DNA from: Prevotellaceae bacterium
GTDB taxonomy: Bacteria; Bacteroidota; Bacteroidia; Bacteroidales; Bacteroidaceae
Direction: 5' to 3'
Assembly: GCA_031262265.1 (NCBI GenBank)
Contig: JAISIB010000021.1
Span: 1 to 26,186, forward strand
Length of the DNA stretch: 26,186 bases
Every line of letters begins with the position of its first letter. Positions within the stretch are counted from its first letter, which is position 1. Both the position numbers and the translations under genes were made by a program. Below, in pieces: positions 7,968 through 15,259 of this stretch. The notes below the pieces were generated by a model that ran no database searches, had not been told where the DNA came from, and worked only from the letters and a program-made list of their open reading frames with translations.

Positions 7968-9550
7968 ACGTTTTTCTTTTTACGTTTCAAAGTTTGAATA
8001 CACTCTCGGCGCGGAATAATAACGGAGACGCCGTGGTAAGCCAATTCTTCGCGAATGATTTCTCGCATGGCGTCATAGTTCTTTCTGAGGGGAACGATCG
8101 TACGAATATGCTCGGGCGCTACGCCGATACCGGCACAAATGGCTTCAATACGCCCTGTTCCTGCCGAATCTTGCCCGCCAGTCATCGCGGTCGTCTCATT
8201 GTCGGAAATTATGATGGTTACGTCTGCGTCTGCGTTTACACAATCTAACAAGCCGGTCATTCCCGAATGCGTAAACGTAGAGTCTCCGATGACGGCCACC
8301 GCAGGATACAAACCGGCGTCGGCAGCTCCTTTGGCCATCGTAATAGACGCTCCCATGTCCACGCAGGAATGAATGGCGTGGAAAGGCGCATTTGCCCCCA
8401 ACGTATAACAGCCGATGTCACTAAATACTTTATGCGTAGGATATTCTTGTTTGAGAATTTCAGTAAGTACGGTGTAGACGTCTCGATGTCCGCAGCCTTC
8501 GCAAAGAGCCGGCGGGCGCATCTCTACCAACGGGGACGCCGCGAAATAGGCAGGGTTCTCTTTGCCGACGACACGCGCCACTTTGTCGGGATTCAGCTCG
8601 CCGTCGGTAGGTAGCGTGCCGTCCAATCGTCCGCGCACGCGGATACCTTGTCCCAAATACCCTTTGATCAGACGTTCCACGAAGGGTTGACCGTCTTCCA
8701 ACACCAAAATCTCATCGCAACTGTCCGTTAGTTGTTTCAGTTGCTTCACCGGTAGCGGATACTGCCCTATTTTGAGCACGGGATACTCGCAACCGTCGGG
8801 ATAGCTCTCCATTAGGTAATTAAACGCGATGCCGCAAGCCACGATGCCGCGTGTTTTGTTCGTACCGTCTATATATTGATTGTAGGGCGACTCTTCGGAC
8901 AAACGGACGAACGTGGGTTGTTTGTCGAGCAAGGCACGGTAGCGACGTCTGGCAATACCCGGCAACAAAATGAACTGTTTCGGGTCTTCGCCGAAGCTGA
9001 GCGGTTTCTGCGGTTGTGCGGATTGTCGTGCAACCCCCGCACGGGAGTGCGCTAAGCGGGTGACAATACGCATCAATACGGGTTCGCCCGTCGTTTCCGA
9101 CAGCTTGAAAGCACCATAAGCCATATCGTAAGCCTCTTGTTGATTGCTCGGTTCGAGCATAGGAATCAAGGAAAAGTCGCCATAAAAGCGGCTATCTTGT
9201 TCGTTCTGCGACGAGTGCATGCTCGGGTCGTCGGCGGCTACCACGACCAAGCCGCCGTGTACGCCCGTGACCCCCGCGTTGACGAAACAATCGGCAGCCA
9301 CGTTCATTCCTACGTGTTTCATGCACACCAATGCGCGTTTTCCGGCAAAAGACATGCCGAGTGCCGCTTCCATCGCCGTTTTCTCGTTCGTACACCAGCG
9401 GTTGTGAGTCGCCTTGTCGTCTGTGCGCGCCTGAATATACTCTGTTATCTCTGTGGAGGGCGTACCCGGATAAGCGTATACACCGCTTAGTCCGGCATCT
9501 ATGGCTGCTTGTGCGATAGCCTCGTCACCCAGAAGAAGTTCTCTGTCCAT
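7964..9550 (-). CDS. iorA: Indolepyruvate oxidoreductase, alpha subunit (no C-terminal ferredoxin domain)
   Basis: A 528-residue thiamine-pyrophosphate enzyme. With IorB it converts aryl pyruvates (indolepyruvate, phenylpyruvate) and CoA to the aryl-acetyl-CoA, CO2 and reduced electron carrier. The N-terminal pyrimidine-binding domain contains YAYPGTPSTEI (25-35). The C-terminal TPP domain has CEGCGHRDVYT (350-360), then GDSTFTHSGM (422-431) through SDNETTAMTGGQ (449-460), the magnesium/diphosphate motif. Archaeal IorA continues into a domain with two 4Fe-4S clusters. Here the protein stops after PRRECIQTLKRKKKNV, so that domain is missing. I believe this short form is normal in Bacteroidota, but the electron path must then differ or need another protein. 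It is the first gene of the iorA-iorB-paaK operon. Confidence 0.95.
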   Translation of the reverse strand: MDRELLLGDEAIAQAAIDAGLSGVYAYPGTPSTEITEYIQARTDDKATHNRWCTNEKTAMEAALGMSFAGKRALVCMKHVGMNVAADCFVNAGVTGVHGGLVVVAADDPSMHSSQNEQDSRFYGDFSLIPMLEPSNQQEAYDMAYGAFKLSETTGEPVLMRIVTRLAHSRAGVARQSAQPQKPLSFGEDPKQFILLPGIARRRYRALLDKQPTFVRLSEESPYNQYIDGTNKTRGIVACGIAFNYLMESYPDGCEYPVLKIGQYPLPVKQLKQLTDSCDEILVLEDGQPFVERLIKGYLGQGIRVRGRLDGTLPTDGELNPDKVARVVGKENPAYFAASPLVEMRPPALCEGCGHRDVYTVLTEILKQEYPTHKVFSDIGCYTLGANAPFHAIHSCVDMGASITMAKGAADAGLYPAVAVIGDSTFTHSGMTGLLDCVNADADVTIIISDNETTAMTGGQDSAGTGRIEAICAGIGVAPEHIRTIVPLRKNYDAMREIIREELAYHGVSVIIPRRECIQTLKRKKKNV

Positions 9551-9588
9551 TGTGTATCTCTGATTGTGTATTTCTGATAATGAAGTCG

Positions 9589-9596
9589 CAAAGGTA
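9589..9596 (-). promoter_or_regulatory. -7 promoter element (TACCTTTG) for iorA-iorB-paaK
   Basis: Read on the minus strand, TACCTTTG exactly fits TAnnTTTG and lies 38 bases before the iorA ATG, implying a leader of about 30 bases. No good -33 TTTG is seen at 19-21 bases. The gap between mltG and iorA is only 74 bases, so this is the obvious site for a separate promoter. Confidence 0.55.
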
Positions 9597-9624
9597 CGGT
9601 TTTTGCTTACAAGATAGTACTTAA

Positions 9625-10659
9625 TTAGTCGAAAATCTTTCTTTTATTCAGTTCGGCCTGATATTTGCGAGCGTTCCGCAGGTGCTCCGACAGGGTGGAA
9701 GCGAAATTGTGCCGTCCCGAAAAATCTTCTTTGGCTGCCATGTACAGATAGTTGTGCCGGCGGGCATGGAGCACGGCTTCGATACCTTCGATACTGGGAA
9801 TGCGGATGGGGCCGGGGGGTAGGCCGCTGTATTTATACGTGTTGTAAGGGGAATCTATGGCTAAGTGCCGGTTGAGAATGCGGCGCAATCCGAAATCTCC
9901 TACGGCGAATTTCACCGTCGGGTCTGCTTGGAGTAGCATGCCGCGCTTCAAACGATTGAGATATAAGCCGGCGACGATGGGTTTCTCGGCCGCGTCGTTG
10001 GTTTCTTCGTCCACGACGGAAGCCAGAATGCCGACCTGCGTCGGCGTCAAACCCAGAGAGTCGGCGAGGGCGGTGCGTTCTTTGTTCCAGAAAGCATCGT
10101 GCTCGCGTTGCATACGTCGGAAAAAATCATCAACGGGTATGTTCCAATACACTTCGTAGGTGTTTGGGATGAAAAGACACGGCAATGTGGCAAGCGTGTA
10201 CTGCATACTCGTCACGAAGGTCGTATCATAGAGTTTTTTCGCCACTTCCGCAGAGTCTATCATCAGTTGTGCGCCGACTAATCGTGCCAGTCTGTCCATC
10301 GTACGCACGCTGCCGATCGTCAGCTTGACCGGCGTTTGCATGCCGCCGGCCAGTCGCTGATACAACCGGTATGGCGTATCGTCCGGACGAATGGCATAAT
10401 TCCCCGTACGAATCAGGCGGTCGTATTCTTTCCATACGGCCATCCATCTAAATCCGAGCATACTCTTCGCCTGCCCGATTGTTTGCACCTTATAATACAC
10501 GGAATCCACCGTATCATCACGGTCTATTTGCACATAGACGGTACTTGCCGGAGTAAATTGCGGAGCCAGCAACACTTTGTAGCCGGCTATTGCGAGTGCG
10601 GCGGCAAGTATGACGACCGTCGTACCTGCGGCGAGCCATATTTTCGTAGAACGTTTCAT
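9625..10659 (-). CDS. mltG: Endolytic peptidoglycan transglycosylase MltG (YceG-like)
   Basis: A 344-residue inner-membrane lytic transglycosylase that cuts nascent glycan strands and sets their length. One N-terminal membrane anchor (about residues 7-28) precedes a LysM-like region and the YceG catalytic domain. The catalytic glutamate is in ILASVVDEETN (211-221), with E219 aligned to the conserved Glu before Thr. QADPTVKFAVGD (244-255) and SPYNTYKYSGLPPGPI (270-285) are standard family motifs. The lysine-rich end (NKRKIFD) closes a protein of normal length. It is a single gene, reading towards iorA but with a separate iorA promoter in between. I could not find a clear promoter for mltG itself. 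Confidence 0.94.
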   Translation of the reverse strand: MKRSTKIWLAAGTTVVILAAALAIAGYKVLLAPQFTPASTVYVQIDRDDTVDSVYYKVQTIGQAKSMLGFRWMAVWKEYDRLIRTGNYAIRPDDTPYRLYQRLAGGMQTPVKLTIGSVRTMDRLARLVGAQLMIDSAEVAKKLYDTTFVTSMQYTLATLPCLFIPNTYEVYWNIPVDDFFRRMQREHDAFWNKERTALADSLGLTPTQVGILASVVDEETNDAAEKPIVAGLYLNRLKRGMLLQADPTVKFAVGDFGLRRILNRHLAIDSPYNTYKYSGLPPGPIRIPSIEGIEAVLHARRHNYLYMAAKEDFSGRHNFASTLSEHLRNARKYQAELNKRKIFD

Positions 10660-10760
10660 GGAGATAGTCGCGTATTCGTTTAGTTTGCAATAATCGGGAA
10701 AAAACCGACTTGAACCAACAAAATCTCCGAATATCAGCGAAAATCAAGCACGTTTCTTAG

Positions 10761-10775
10761 GAAAATAGCAAAGCC
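10761..10775 (+). repeat. Short repeat motif GAAAATAGCAAAGCC, copy 1
   Basis: Near-identical copies occur at 11119-11133 (GAAAATAGCAAAGTC, 14/15) and, inverted, at 17541-17555 (14/15). The core ATAGCAAAGCC occurs again inverted at 17583-17593. All copies lie in the two repeat-bearing intergenic regions. Confidence 0.6.
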
Positions 10776-10803
10776 ATCTGTCGGTTTTACTCGAAAGCCG
10801 TGT

Positions 10804-10995
10804 ACAACGCCGTAGGCGTTGAATTTGCGTAACTGCGGGTGAAACCCGCAGCACGACGCATTCCTTTCGCCCGAACCCCGAAGTGGGTTCAACTCCTACC
10901 GGAGTTGGAGTGTGGAAGAGGCTCGCTACCCCAAGCTGCACTTCGCTCCGCTCCGTTTGCATGGGGTTACGCAGATTGAACGCCTGCGGCGTTGG
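10804..10995. repeat. 192-bp structured element with 30-base inverted arms
   Basis: Bases 10804-10833 match the reverse complement of 10966-10995 at 26 of 30 positions. Between the arms are several self-complementary segments: CTGCGGGT/ACCCGCAG (10833-10840/10844-10851), GAACCC/GGGTTC (10873-10878/10885-10890), CAACTCC/GGAGTTG (10890-10896/10901-10907) and ACCCCA/TGGGGT (10928-10933/10962-10967). Each arm is itself a hairpin (CAACGCC gta GGCGTTG at 10805-10821). There is no transposase. Its appearance is that of a non-coding dispersed element of the kind that gives spurious 'hypothetical proteins' in Bacteroidota genomes. Whether other copies exist in the genome cannot be seen from this window. 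Confidence 0.7.
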
Positions 10996-11083
10996 ATACT
11001 GCTCCTATGCAGAGTAGCTATATACCTGCGGCGTTGGATACTGCTCCTATGTAGAGTAATTACATGCCTGCGGTGCTATGGAA
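10983..11083 (+). repeat. 42-bp tandem repeat, two full copies and a partial third
   Basis: Copy 1 is 10983-11024 and copy 2 is 11025-11066; they agree at 37 of 42 positions. A third, degenerate start (CCTGCGGTGCTATGGA) begins at 11067. Each unit starts with CCTGCGGCGTTGGATACTGC. The first unit begins inside the right inverted arm of the preceding element. There are no distinct spacers, so this is not a CRISPR. Confidence 0.8.
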
Positions 11084-11118
11084 TATTGGTTTGTCGTTTC
11101 AATCATAAAGTCGTTCAT

Positions 11119-11133
11119 GAAAATAGCAAAGTC
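11119..11133 (+). repeat. Short repeat motif GAAAATAGCAAAGTC, copy 2
   Basis: Fourteen of 15 bases match the copy at 10761. It lies 11 bases before the 51-bp dispersed repeat. Confidence 0.55.
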
Positions 11134-11144
11134 ATATATTCCCA

Positions 11145-11195
11145 TAACCTACGAGGATAATCAAATATTCGGCTTTCTTGTTTTCATAACTTACG
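11145..11195 (+). repeat. Dispersed 51-bp repeat, left copy
   Basis: The segment begins TAACCTACGAGGATAATC and ends CATAACTTACG. It matches 17515-17565 in the same orientation at 46 of 51 positions, with the first 24 bases identical. The two copies flank the complete OPT-DUF1460-serC-serA-DUF1015 transcription unit. Confidence 0.85.
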
Positions 11196-11308
11196 GGCTT
11201 GTTGAACTATGTTCGTGTCCGGTGCTTCATTCATCGTTGCCGAAGGTGATTTCTACGGCTAAATAAATTTTTCGAGGCGCAAAGGGGAATTTTCTAACCG
11301 TGATTTTA

Positions 11309-11316
11309 TACCTTTG
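11309..11316 (+). promoter_or_regulatory. -7 promoter element (TACCTTTG) for the OPT-serine cluster
   Basis: TACCTTTG fits the Bacteroidales -7 consensus exactly and lies 24 bases before the OPT start codon. No convincing -33 TTTG is at the usual spacing. Confidence 0.55.
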
Positions 11317-11340
11317 TCGGCACAATAAAAGAAGATAGAC

Positions 11341-13353
11341 ATGGGAAACGAACACGAAAAAGAACACGTAGCGGGTTTGCCCGAGAATGCGTTCCGAGAA
11401 TTGAAAGCCGGCGAGCAATATGAACCGTTGATGCGTCCGGATCGAGTATATCCCGAAGTGACACCTTGGTCGGTGTTGTGGGGAGTGGCGATGGCTATTT
11501 TGTTTTCGGCTGCTGCTGCTTATCTGGGCTTGAAGGTCGGACAGGTTTTTGAAGCCGCTATTCCGATTGCCATTATAGCCGTAGGCGTGTCGACGGCCGC
11601 CAAGCGCAAGAACGTACTGGGAGAAAATGTAATCATCCAGTCTATCGGTGCCAGCTCGGGCGTGATCGTCGCCGGAGCTATATTCACGTTGCCCGCACTG
11701 TATATTCTCCAAGAAACATATCCCGAAGAAATTACGGTTACGTTTATGCAAGTGTTCATTAGTTCACTACTCGGTGGCATTTTGGGCATATTGTTTTTAA
11801 TTCCCTTCCGTAAGTACTTTGTCTCGGATATGCACGGAAAATATCCGTTCCCTGAGGCTACTGCCACGACGCAGGTGCTGGTTTCTGGTGAAAAGAGCGG
11901 GAATCAAGCGAAGCCGTTGCTGATTGCCGGATTAATCGGCGGATTGTATGACTTCATCGTCGCTTCGCTGGGTTGGTGGAACGAAAATTTCACGACGCGT
12001 GTCTGCGAATGGGGTACCGTCTTGGCCGATAAGGCAAAATTGGTGTTCAAAGTGAATACCGGAGCGGCGGTACTTGGATTAGGCTATATCGTCGGACTGA
12101 AATATGCCGCGATTATTTGTGCCGGTTCGTTGTTGGTGTGGTTAGTCATTATTCCCGGCTTCGCTTTATTCTTTGGCGATACGGTACTTAACCAGTGGAA
12201 TCCGGCTATTACGACGCCTGTCGGGCAAATGAGTCCCGAAGATATATTCAACTACTACGCAAAAAGCATCGGTATCGGCGGTATCGCTACGGCCGGTATT
12301 ATCGGTATCGTCAAATCGTGGGGTATCATCAAAAACGCGGTCGGGCTGGCAGCGAAGGAGATGAAAGGAAAAAGCGAGGCGGCGGTCGTGGTAAAACGCA
12401 CGCAGAAAGATTTGCCGATGAAGATTATCGCGATCGGTTCCGTCGTGACGCTGATACTTGTCGCGTTGTTTTTCTATTTTGACTTGATGCAAGGCAATAT
12501 ACTTTACACGTTGGTGGGCATCGTCGTGGTAGCCGTGATCGCATTCCTGTTTACGACCGTGGCGGCCAATGCAATAGCCATCGTGGGCACCAATCCCGTG
12601 TCGGGCATGACGTTGATGACGTTGATATTGGCGTCTGTCGTGATGGTGGCCGTAGGCCTGAAAGGTACGGGCGGCATGGTGGCGGCACTAATCATGGGTG
12701 GCGTGGTGTGTACGGCGTTGTCGATGGCCGGCGGATTCATTACCGATCTGAAAATCGGCTATTGGCTGGGCAGTACGCCTGCCAGTCAGCAGAGTTGGAA
12801 GTTTCTGGGGACGTTGGTGTCGGCGGCGACGGTTGGCGGCGTCATGATTATACTGAACAAAACCTACGGATTCACCAGCGGCGAGCTTGCCGCGCCGCAA
12901 GCCAACGCGATGGCGGCCGTGATAGAGCCGCTGATGAGCGGCGTTGGTGCACCTTGGCTACTCTACGGTATCGGCGCGCTATTGGCCATCGTACTTAATT
13001 TCTGCGGTATACCTGCCTTGGCATTTGCGCTGGGTATGTTTATTCCGTTGCAGCTGAATATTCCGCTTATCGTAGGCGGCGCGATCAATTGGTACGTGAC
13101 TACTCGCAGCAAGGATGCTGCCCTGAATGCGGCTCGTGGTGAGAAAGGCACGTTACTGGCTTCGGGATTCATCGCCGGTGGCGCGCTCATGGGCGTAGTC
13201 AGTGCCGGAATTCGTTTTGGAGGTACCAATTGGGTCAATGGAGAGTGGCTTGAAAATCCGTGGTCGGAAGCTTTGTCGCTATTGGCGTACGTGCTTTTGA
13301 TAGCTTACATGGTGAGAGCCTCTATGAAAGTTCATTCAACAAACAACAAATAA
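11341..13353 (+). CDS. OPT family oligopeptide transporter
   Basis: A 670-residue inner-membrane protein of the oligopeptide transporter (OPT) family, proton-coupled importers of small peptides or metal chelates. The sequence shows about 14-16 hydrophobic helices separated by short loops, and a basic, charged loop near residue 340 (KEMKGKSEAAVVVKRTQKD). Family-like segments include TPWSVLWGVAMAILFSAAAAYLGLKVGQVFEAAIPIAI (within 40-80) and GTNPVSGMTLMTLI near residue 418. The start ATG follows a TACCTTTG -7 element by 24 bases. The next gene, nine bases on, is a DUF1460 muropeptide amidase. This suggests that the imported peptides may derive from cell wall, but specificity is not visible in the sequence. 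Length matches bacterial OPT proteins (650-680). Confidence 0.93.
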   Translation: MGNEHEKEHVAGLPENAFRELKAGEQYEPLMRPDRVYPEVTPWSVLWGVAMAILFSAAAAYLGLKVGQVFEAAIPIAIIAVGVSTAAKRKNVLGENVIIQSIGASSGVIVAGAIFTLPALYILQETYPEEITVTFMQVFISSLLGGILGILFLIPFRKYFVSDMHGKYPFPEATATTQVLVSGEKSGNQAKPLLIAGLIGGLYDFIVASLGWWNENFTTRVCEWGTVLADKAKLVFKVNTGAAVLGLGYIVGLKYAAIICAGSLLVWLVIIPGFALFFGDTVLNQWNPAITTPVGQMSPEDIFNYYAKSIGIGGIATAGIIGIVKSWGIIKNAVGLAAKEMKGKSEAAVVVKRTQKDLPMKIIAIGSVVTLILVALFFYFDLMQGNILYTLVGIVVVAVIAFLFTTVAANAIAIVGTNPVSGMTLMTLILASVVMVAVGLKGTGGMVAALIMGGVVCTALSMAGGFITDLKIGYWLGSTPASQQSWKFLGTLVSAATVGGVMIILNKTYGFTSGELAAPQANAMAAVIEPLMSGVGAPWLLYGIGALLAIVLNFCGIPALAFALGMFIPLQLNIPLIVGGAINWYVTTRSKDAALNAARGEKGTLLASGFIAGGALMGVVSAGIRFGGTNWVNGEWLENPWSEALSLLAYVLLIAYMVRASMKVHSTNNK

Positions 13354-13362
13354 ATTTTTCGT

Positions 13363-14160
13363 ATGAAGACAAGACTGATTTTTATTGTTTCCGTCATTTG
13401 TGTCACGATGACGGCTTCGGCGCAGCAGATAGAATACAATCGTATGTTGTCCAACGCGCTGCAATTCGTCGGTACGCCGTATGAGGCGCATACGTTGGAA
13501 GCCGGAGATACGGAGGAACTGATCTACGGTACGGACGCACTGGATTGCATGACTTTCGTAGAGACGGCCATGGCCATGTCTATGTGCAAAGAACAAGGAG
13601 ATGATATGTCGGAATCCGAATTTGCTCGGAACTTACAAAAGATACGTTATCGGGGTGGAATAATTGACGGTTATACGTCGCGTTTACACTATGCTACCGA
13701 CTGGGTGGACGACAATGTGAAGAAAGGTATTATAGAAGATATTACGGCGGTCAATAGTCCTTTTGAGATTCCGGTATTTGTCAACTATATGACCAATCAT
13801 GCGGAGAATTACAAGCATTTGGCCGCTTCTTCGGAGAATATAAAAACCATGCAAGCCATAGAGGAACGTCTTTCCAAAGAGACCATTCACTACTTACCGA
13901 CGGAAGAAGTGCCGCAGACCGGTAAGGCGTGGATAAAGAATGGGGATATCATTCTCATTACGACGAACATTCCGGGACTGGATTGCAGCCATTTCGGAAT
14001 AGCTATATATATAAACGGTAATCTTCACTTGTTGGACGCCTCTTTGTCGGCCGAAAAAGTACAAGTTGAGCCGCTGGTCATGAGTCGCTACTTACTTCGG
14101 AACAAACACACCACCGGTATTCGCGTGATGCGCTTGCGTCCCGAAGCTATCAATAACTAA
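13363..14160 (+). CDS. DUF1460 (NlpC/P60-fold) N-acetylmuramoyl-L-alanine amidase-like protein
   Basis: A 265-residue exported protein. The signal peptide covers residues 1-20 (MKTRLIFIVSVICVTMTASA, cut before QQ). The mature part is the DUF1460 domain, a cysteine amidase fold related to NlpC/P60. The likely catalytic Cys62 is in ALDCMTFVET, and His210 is in LDCSHFGIAIY, followed by LHLLDAS (221-227). Characterised members cut the bond between muramic acid and L-alanine in wall fragments, in the periplasm. The gene is nine bases after the OPT transporter, a pairing that suggests peptides are cut from muropeptides and then imported. A second cysteine (Cys208) next to His210 is part of the family motif. 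Function on this substrate here is inferred from the family. Confidence 0.88.
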   Translation: MKTRLIFIVSVICVTMTASAQQIEYNRMLSNALQFVGTPYEAHTLEAGDTEELIYGTDALDCMTFVETAMAMSMCKEQGDDMSESEFARNLQKIRYRGGIIDGYTSRLHYATDWVDDNVKKGIIEDITAVNSPFEIPVFVNYMTNHAENYKHLAASSENIKTMQAIEERLSKETIHYLPTEEVPQTGKAWIKNGDIILITTNIPGLDCSHFGIAIYINGNLHLLDASLSAEKVQVEPLVMSRYLLRNKHTTGIRVMRLRPEAINN

Positions 14161-14184
14161 TTTCATCATTTTATTCTTTGATAT

Positions 14185-15255
14185 ATGAAAAAGTATAATT
14201 TTAATGCAGGCCCCTCCGTACTTCCGCGCGAGGTCATCGAAGAGACTGCCAAAGCCGTACTGGATTTTAATGGTTCCGGACTTTCTATTTTAGAAATCAG
14301 TCATCGCTCGAAAGATTTTCAAGCGGTCATGGACGAAGCCGTTGCCTTGTTTAAAGAAATACTTCATATTCCCGAGGGCTATTCGGTCGTTTTTCTGGGC
14401 GGCGGCGCCAGTCTGGAATTTTGTATGATACCTTATAATTTTCTCGAGAAACGAGCTGCTTATCTGAATACGGGTGTGTGGGCAAAAAAGGCTATGAAGG
14501 AAGCGAAAAACTTTGGTGAGACAATAGAAGTGGCTTCTTCCGCCGATGCAAACTATACGTTCATCCCGAAAGGATATACGGTGCCGAGCGATGTGGATTA
14601 CTTGCATATCACGACCAACAACACGATTTACGGAACGGAAATCAAGGAAGATTTGAACGTTGACGTGCCGCTGATCGCCGACATGTCGTCGGATATATTT
14701 TCGCGTCCGGTAGATGTCTCCAAGTACATTTGTATTTATGGCGGCGCGCAGAAAAATTTGGCACCCGCAGGTGCTACGTTTGTCATCATCAAGAATGATG
14801 CATTGGGCAAAGTGTCTCGTACGATTCCGACGATGCTTAATTATCAAACGCACATAGATAACGGTTCGATGTTCAATACGCCGCCGGTGTTGCCTATATA
14901 TTCTGCGATGCTCACGCTCCGTTGGATTAAGAAGTTAGGCGGGTTGCACGTGATGGAGCAACGGGCGATTGAAAAGGCGAATATGTTGTACGGTGAAATA
15001 GACCGCAATAAGTTATTTGTAGGGACGGCGGCGAAAGAAGATCGTTCGCGTATGAACATTTGCTTCGTGATGCAGCCGGAATATAAGGACTTGGAAGCCG
15101 ATTTCCTTAAATTTGCCGGAGAACGCGGGATGGTTGGACTGAAAGGACACCGTTCTGTGGGTGGTTTCCGCGCTTCTTGTTACAACGCGATAGAGAAAGA
15201 AGACGTGCAGGCACTGATAGATTGCATGCAGGAGTTTGAAAAAATGCATAGTTAA
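14185..15255 (+). CDS. serC: Phosphoserine aminotransferase
   Basis: A 356-residue class V PLP aminotransferase that converts 3-phosphohydroxypyruvate and glutamate to O-phosphoserine; it commonly also makes 4-phosphohydroxythreonine for vitamin B6. The N-terminus KKYNFNAGPSVLPREV is the SerC signature. ISHRSKDFQ (38-46) contributes substrate-binding residues, LGGGASLEF (71-79) the phosphate cup, and GGAQKNLAPAG (186-196) holds the Schiff-base lysine K190. The C-terminal GLKGHRSVGGFRASCYNA is also typical. It is 24 bases after DUF1460 and four before serA. Length is normal. Confidence 0.97.
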   Translation: MKKYNFNAGPSVLPREVIEETAKAVLDFNGSGLSILEISHRSKDFQAVMDEAVALFKEILHIPEGYSVVFLGGGASLEFCMIPYNFLEKRAAYLNTGVWAKKAMKEAKNFGETIEVASSADANYTFIPKGYTVPSDVDYLHITTNNTIYGTEIKEDLNVDVPLIADMSSDIFSRPVDVSKYICIYGGAQKNLAPAGATFVIIKNDALGKVSRTIPTMLNYQTHIDNGSMFNTPPVLPIYSAMLTLRWIKKLGGLHVMEQRAIEKANMLYGEIDRNKLFVGTAAKEDRSRMNICFVMQPEYKDLEADFLKFAGERGMVGLKGHRSVGGFRASCYNAIEKEDVQALIDCMQEFEKMHS

Positions 15256-15259
15256 GGTT

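Larger units (their letters stand above)
10660..11340. other. Gene-free 0.68-kb intergenic region rich in repeats and hairpins
   Basis: The region lies between the divergent mltG and OPT transporter genes. It holds a run of small hairpins inside a pair of 30-base inverted arms (10804-10995), a 42-bp tandem repeat (10983-11083), one copy of a dispersed 51-bp repeat (11145-11195), and two copies of a GAAAATAGCAAAG motif (10761, 11119). Short open frames on both strands (such as 10744-10962 minus) are made of the repeats and I do not regard them as genes. The last 60 bases hold the OPT promoter. Confidence 0.85.

Noticed and set aside
10744..10962. 72-codon minus-strand open frame beginning MQTERSEVQLGVASLF
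   Set aside because: It is made of the hairpin-rich repeat element, including both strands of its self-complementary segments, and has no protein-like composition or ribosome site. It resembles spurious repeat translations.
10983..11083. Possible CRISPR array
   Set aside because: The copies are contiguous tandem units with no distinct spacers, and no cas genes are present.
10912..11160. 82-codon plus-strand open frame across the 42-bp tandem repeat
   Set aside because: Its internal peptide repeats (LRRWILLLCRV) come from the 42-bp DNA repeat, which is a multiple of three. No start context or homology is seen.
11227..11751. 174-codon minus-strand open frame at the OPT promoter and N-terminus
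   Set aside because: It is antisense to the OPT coding sequence and its promoter; no homology is recognised.
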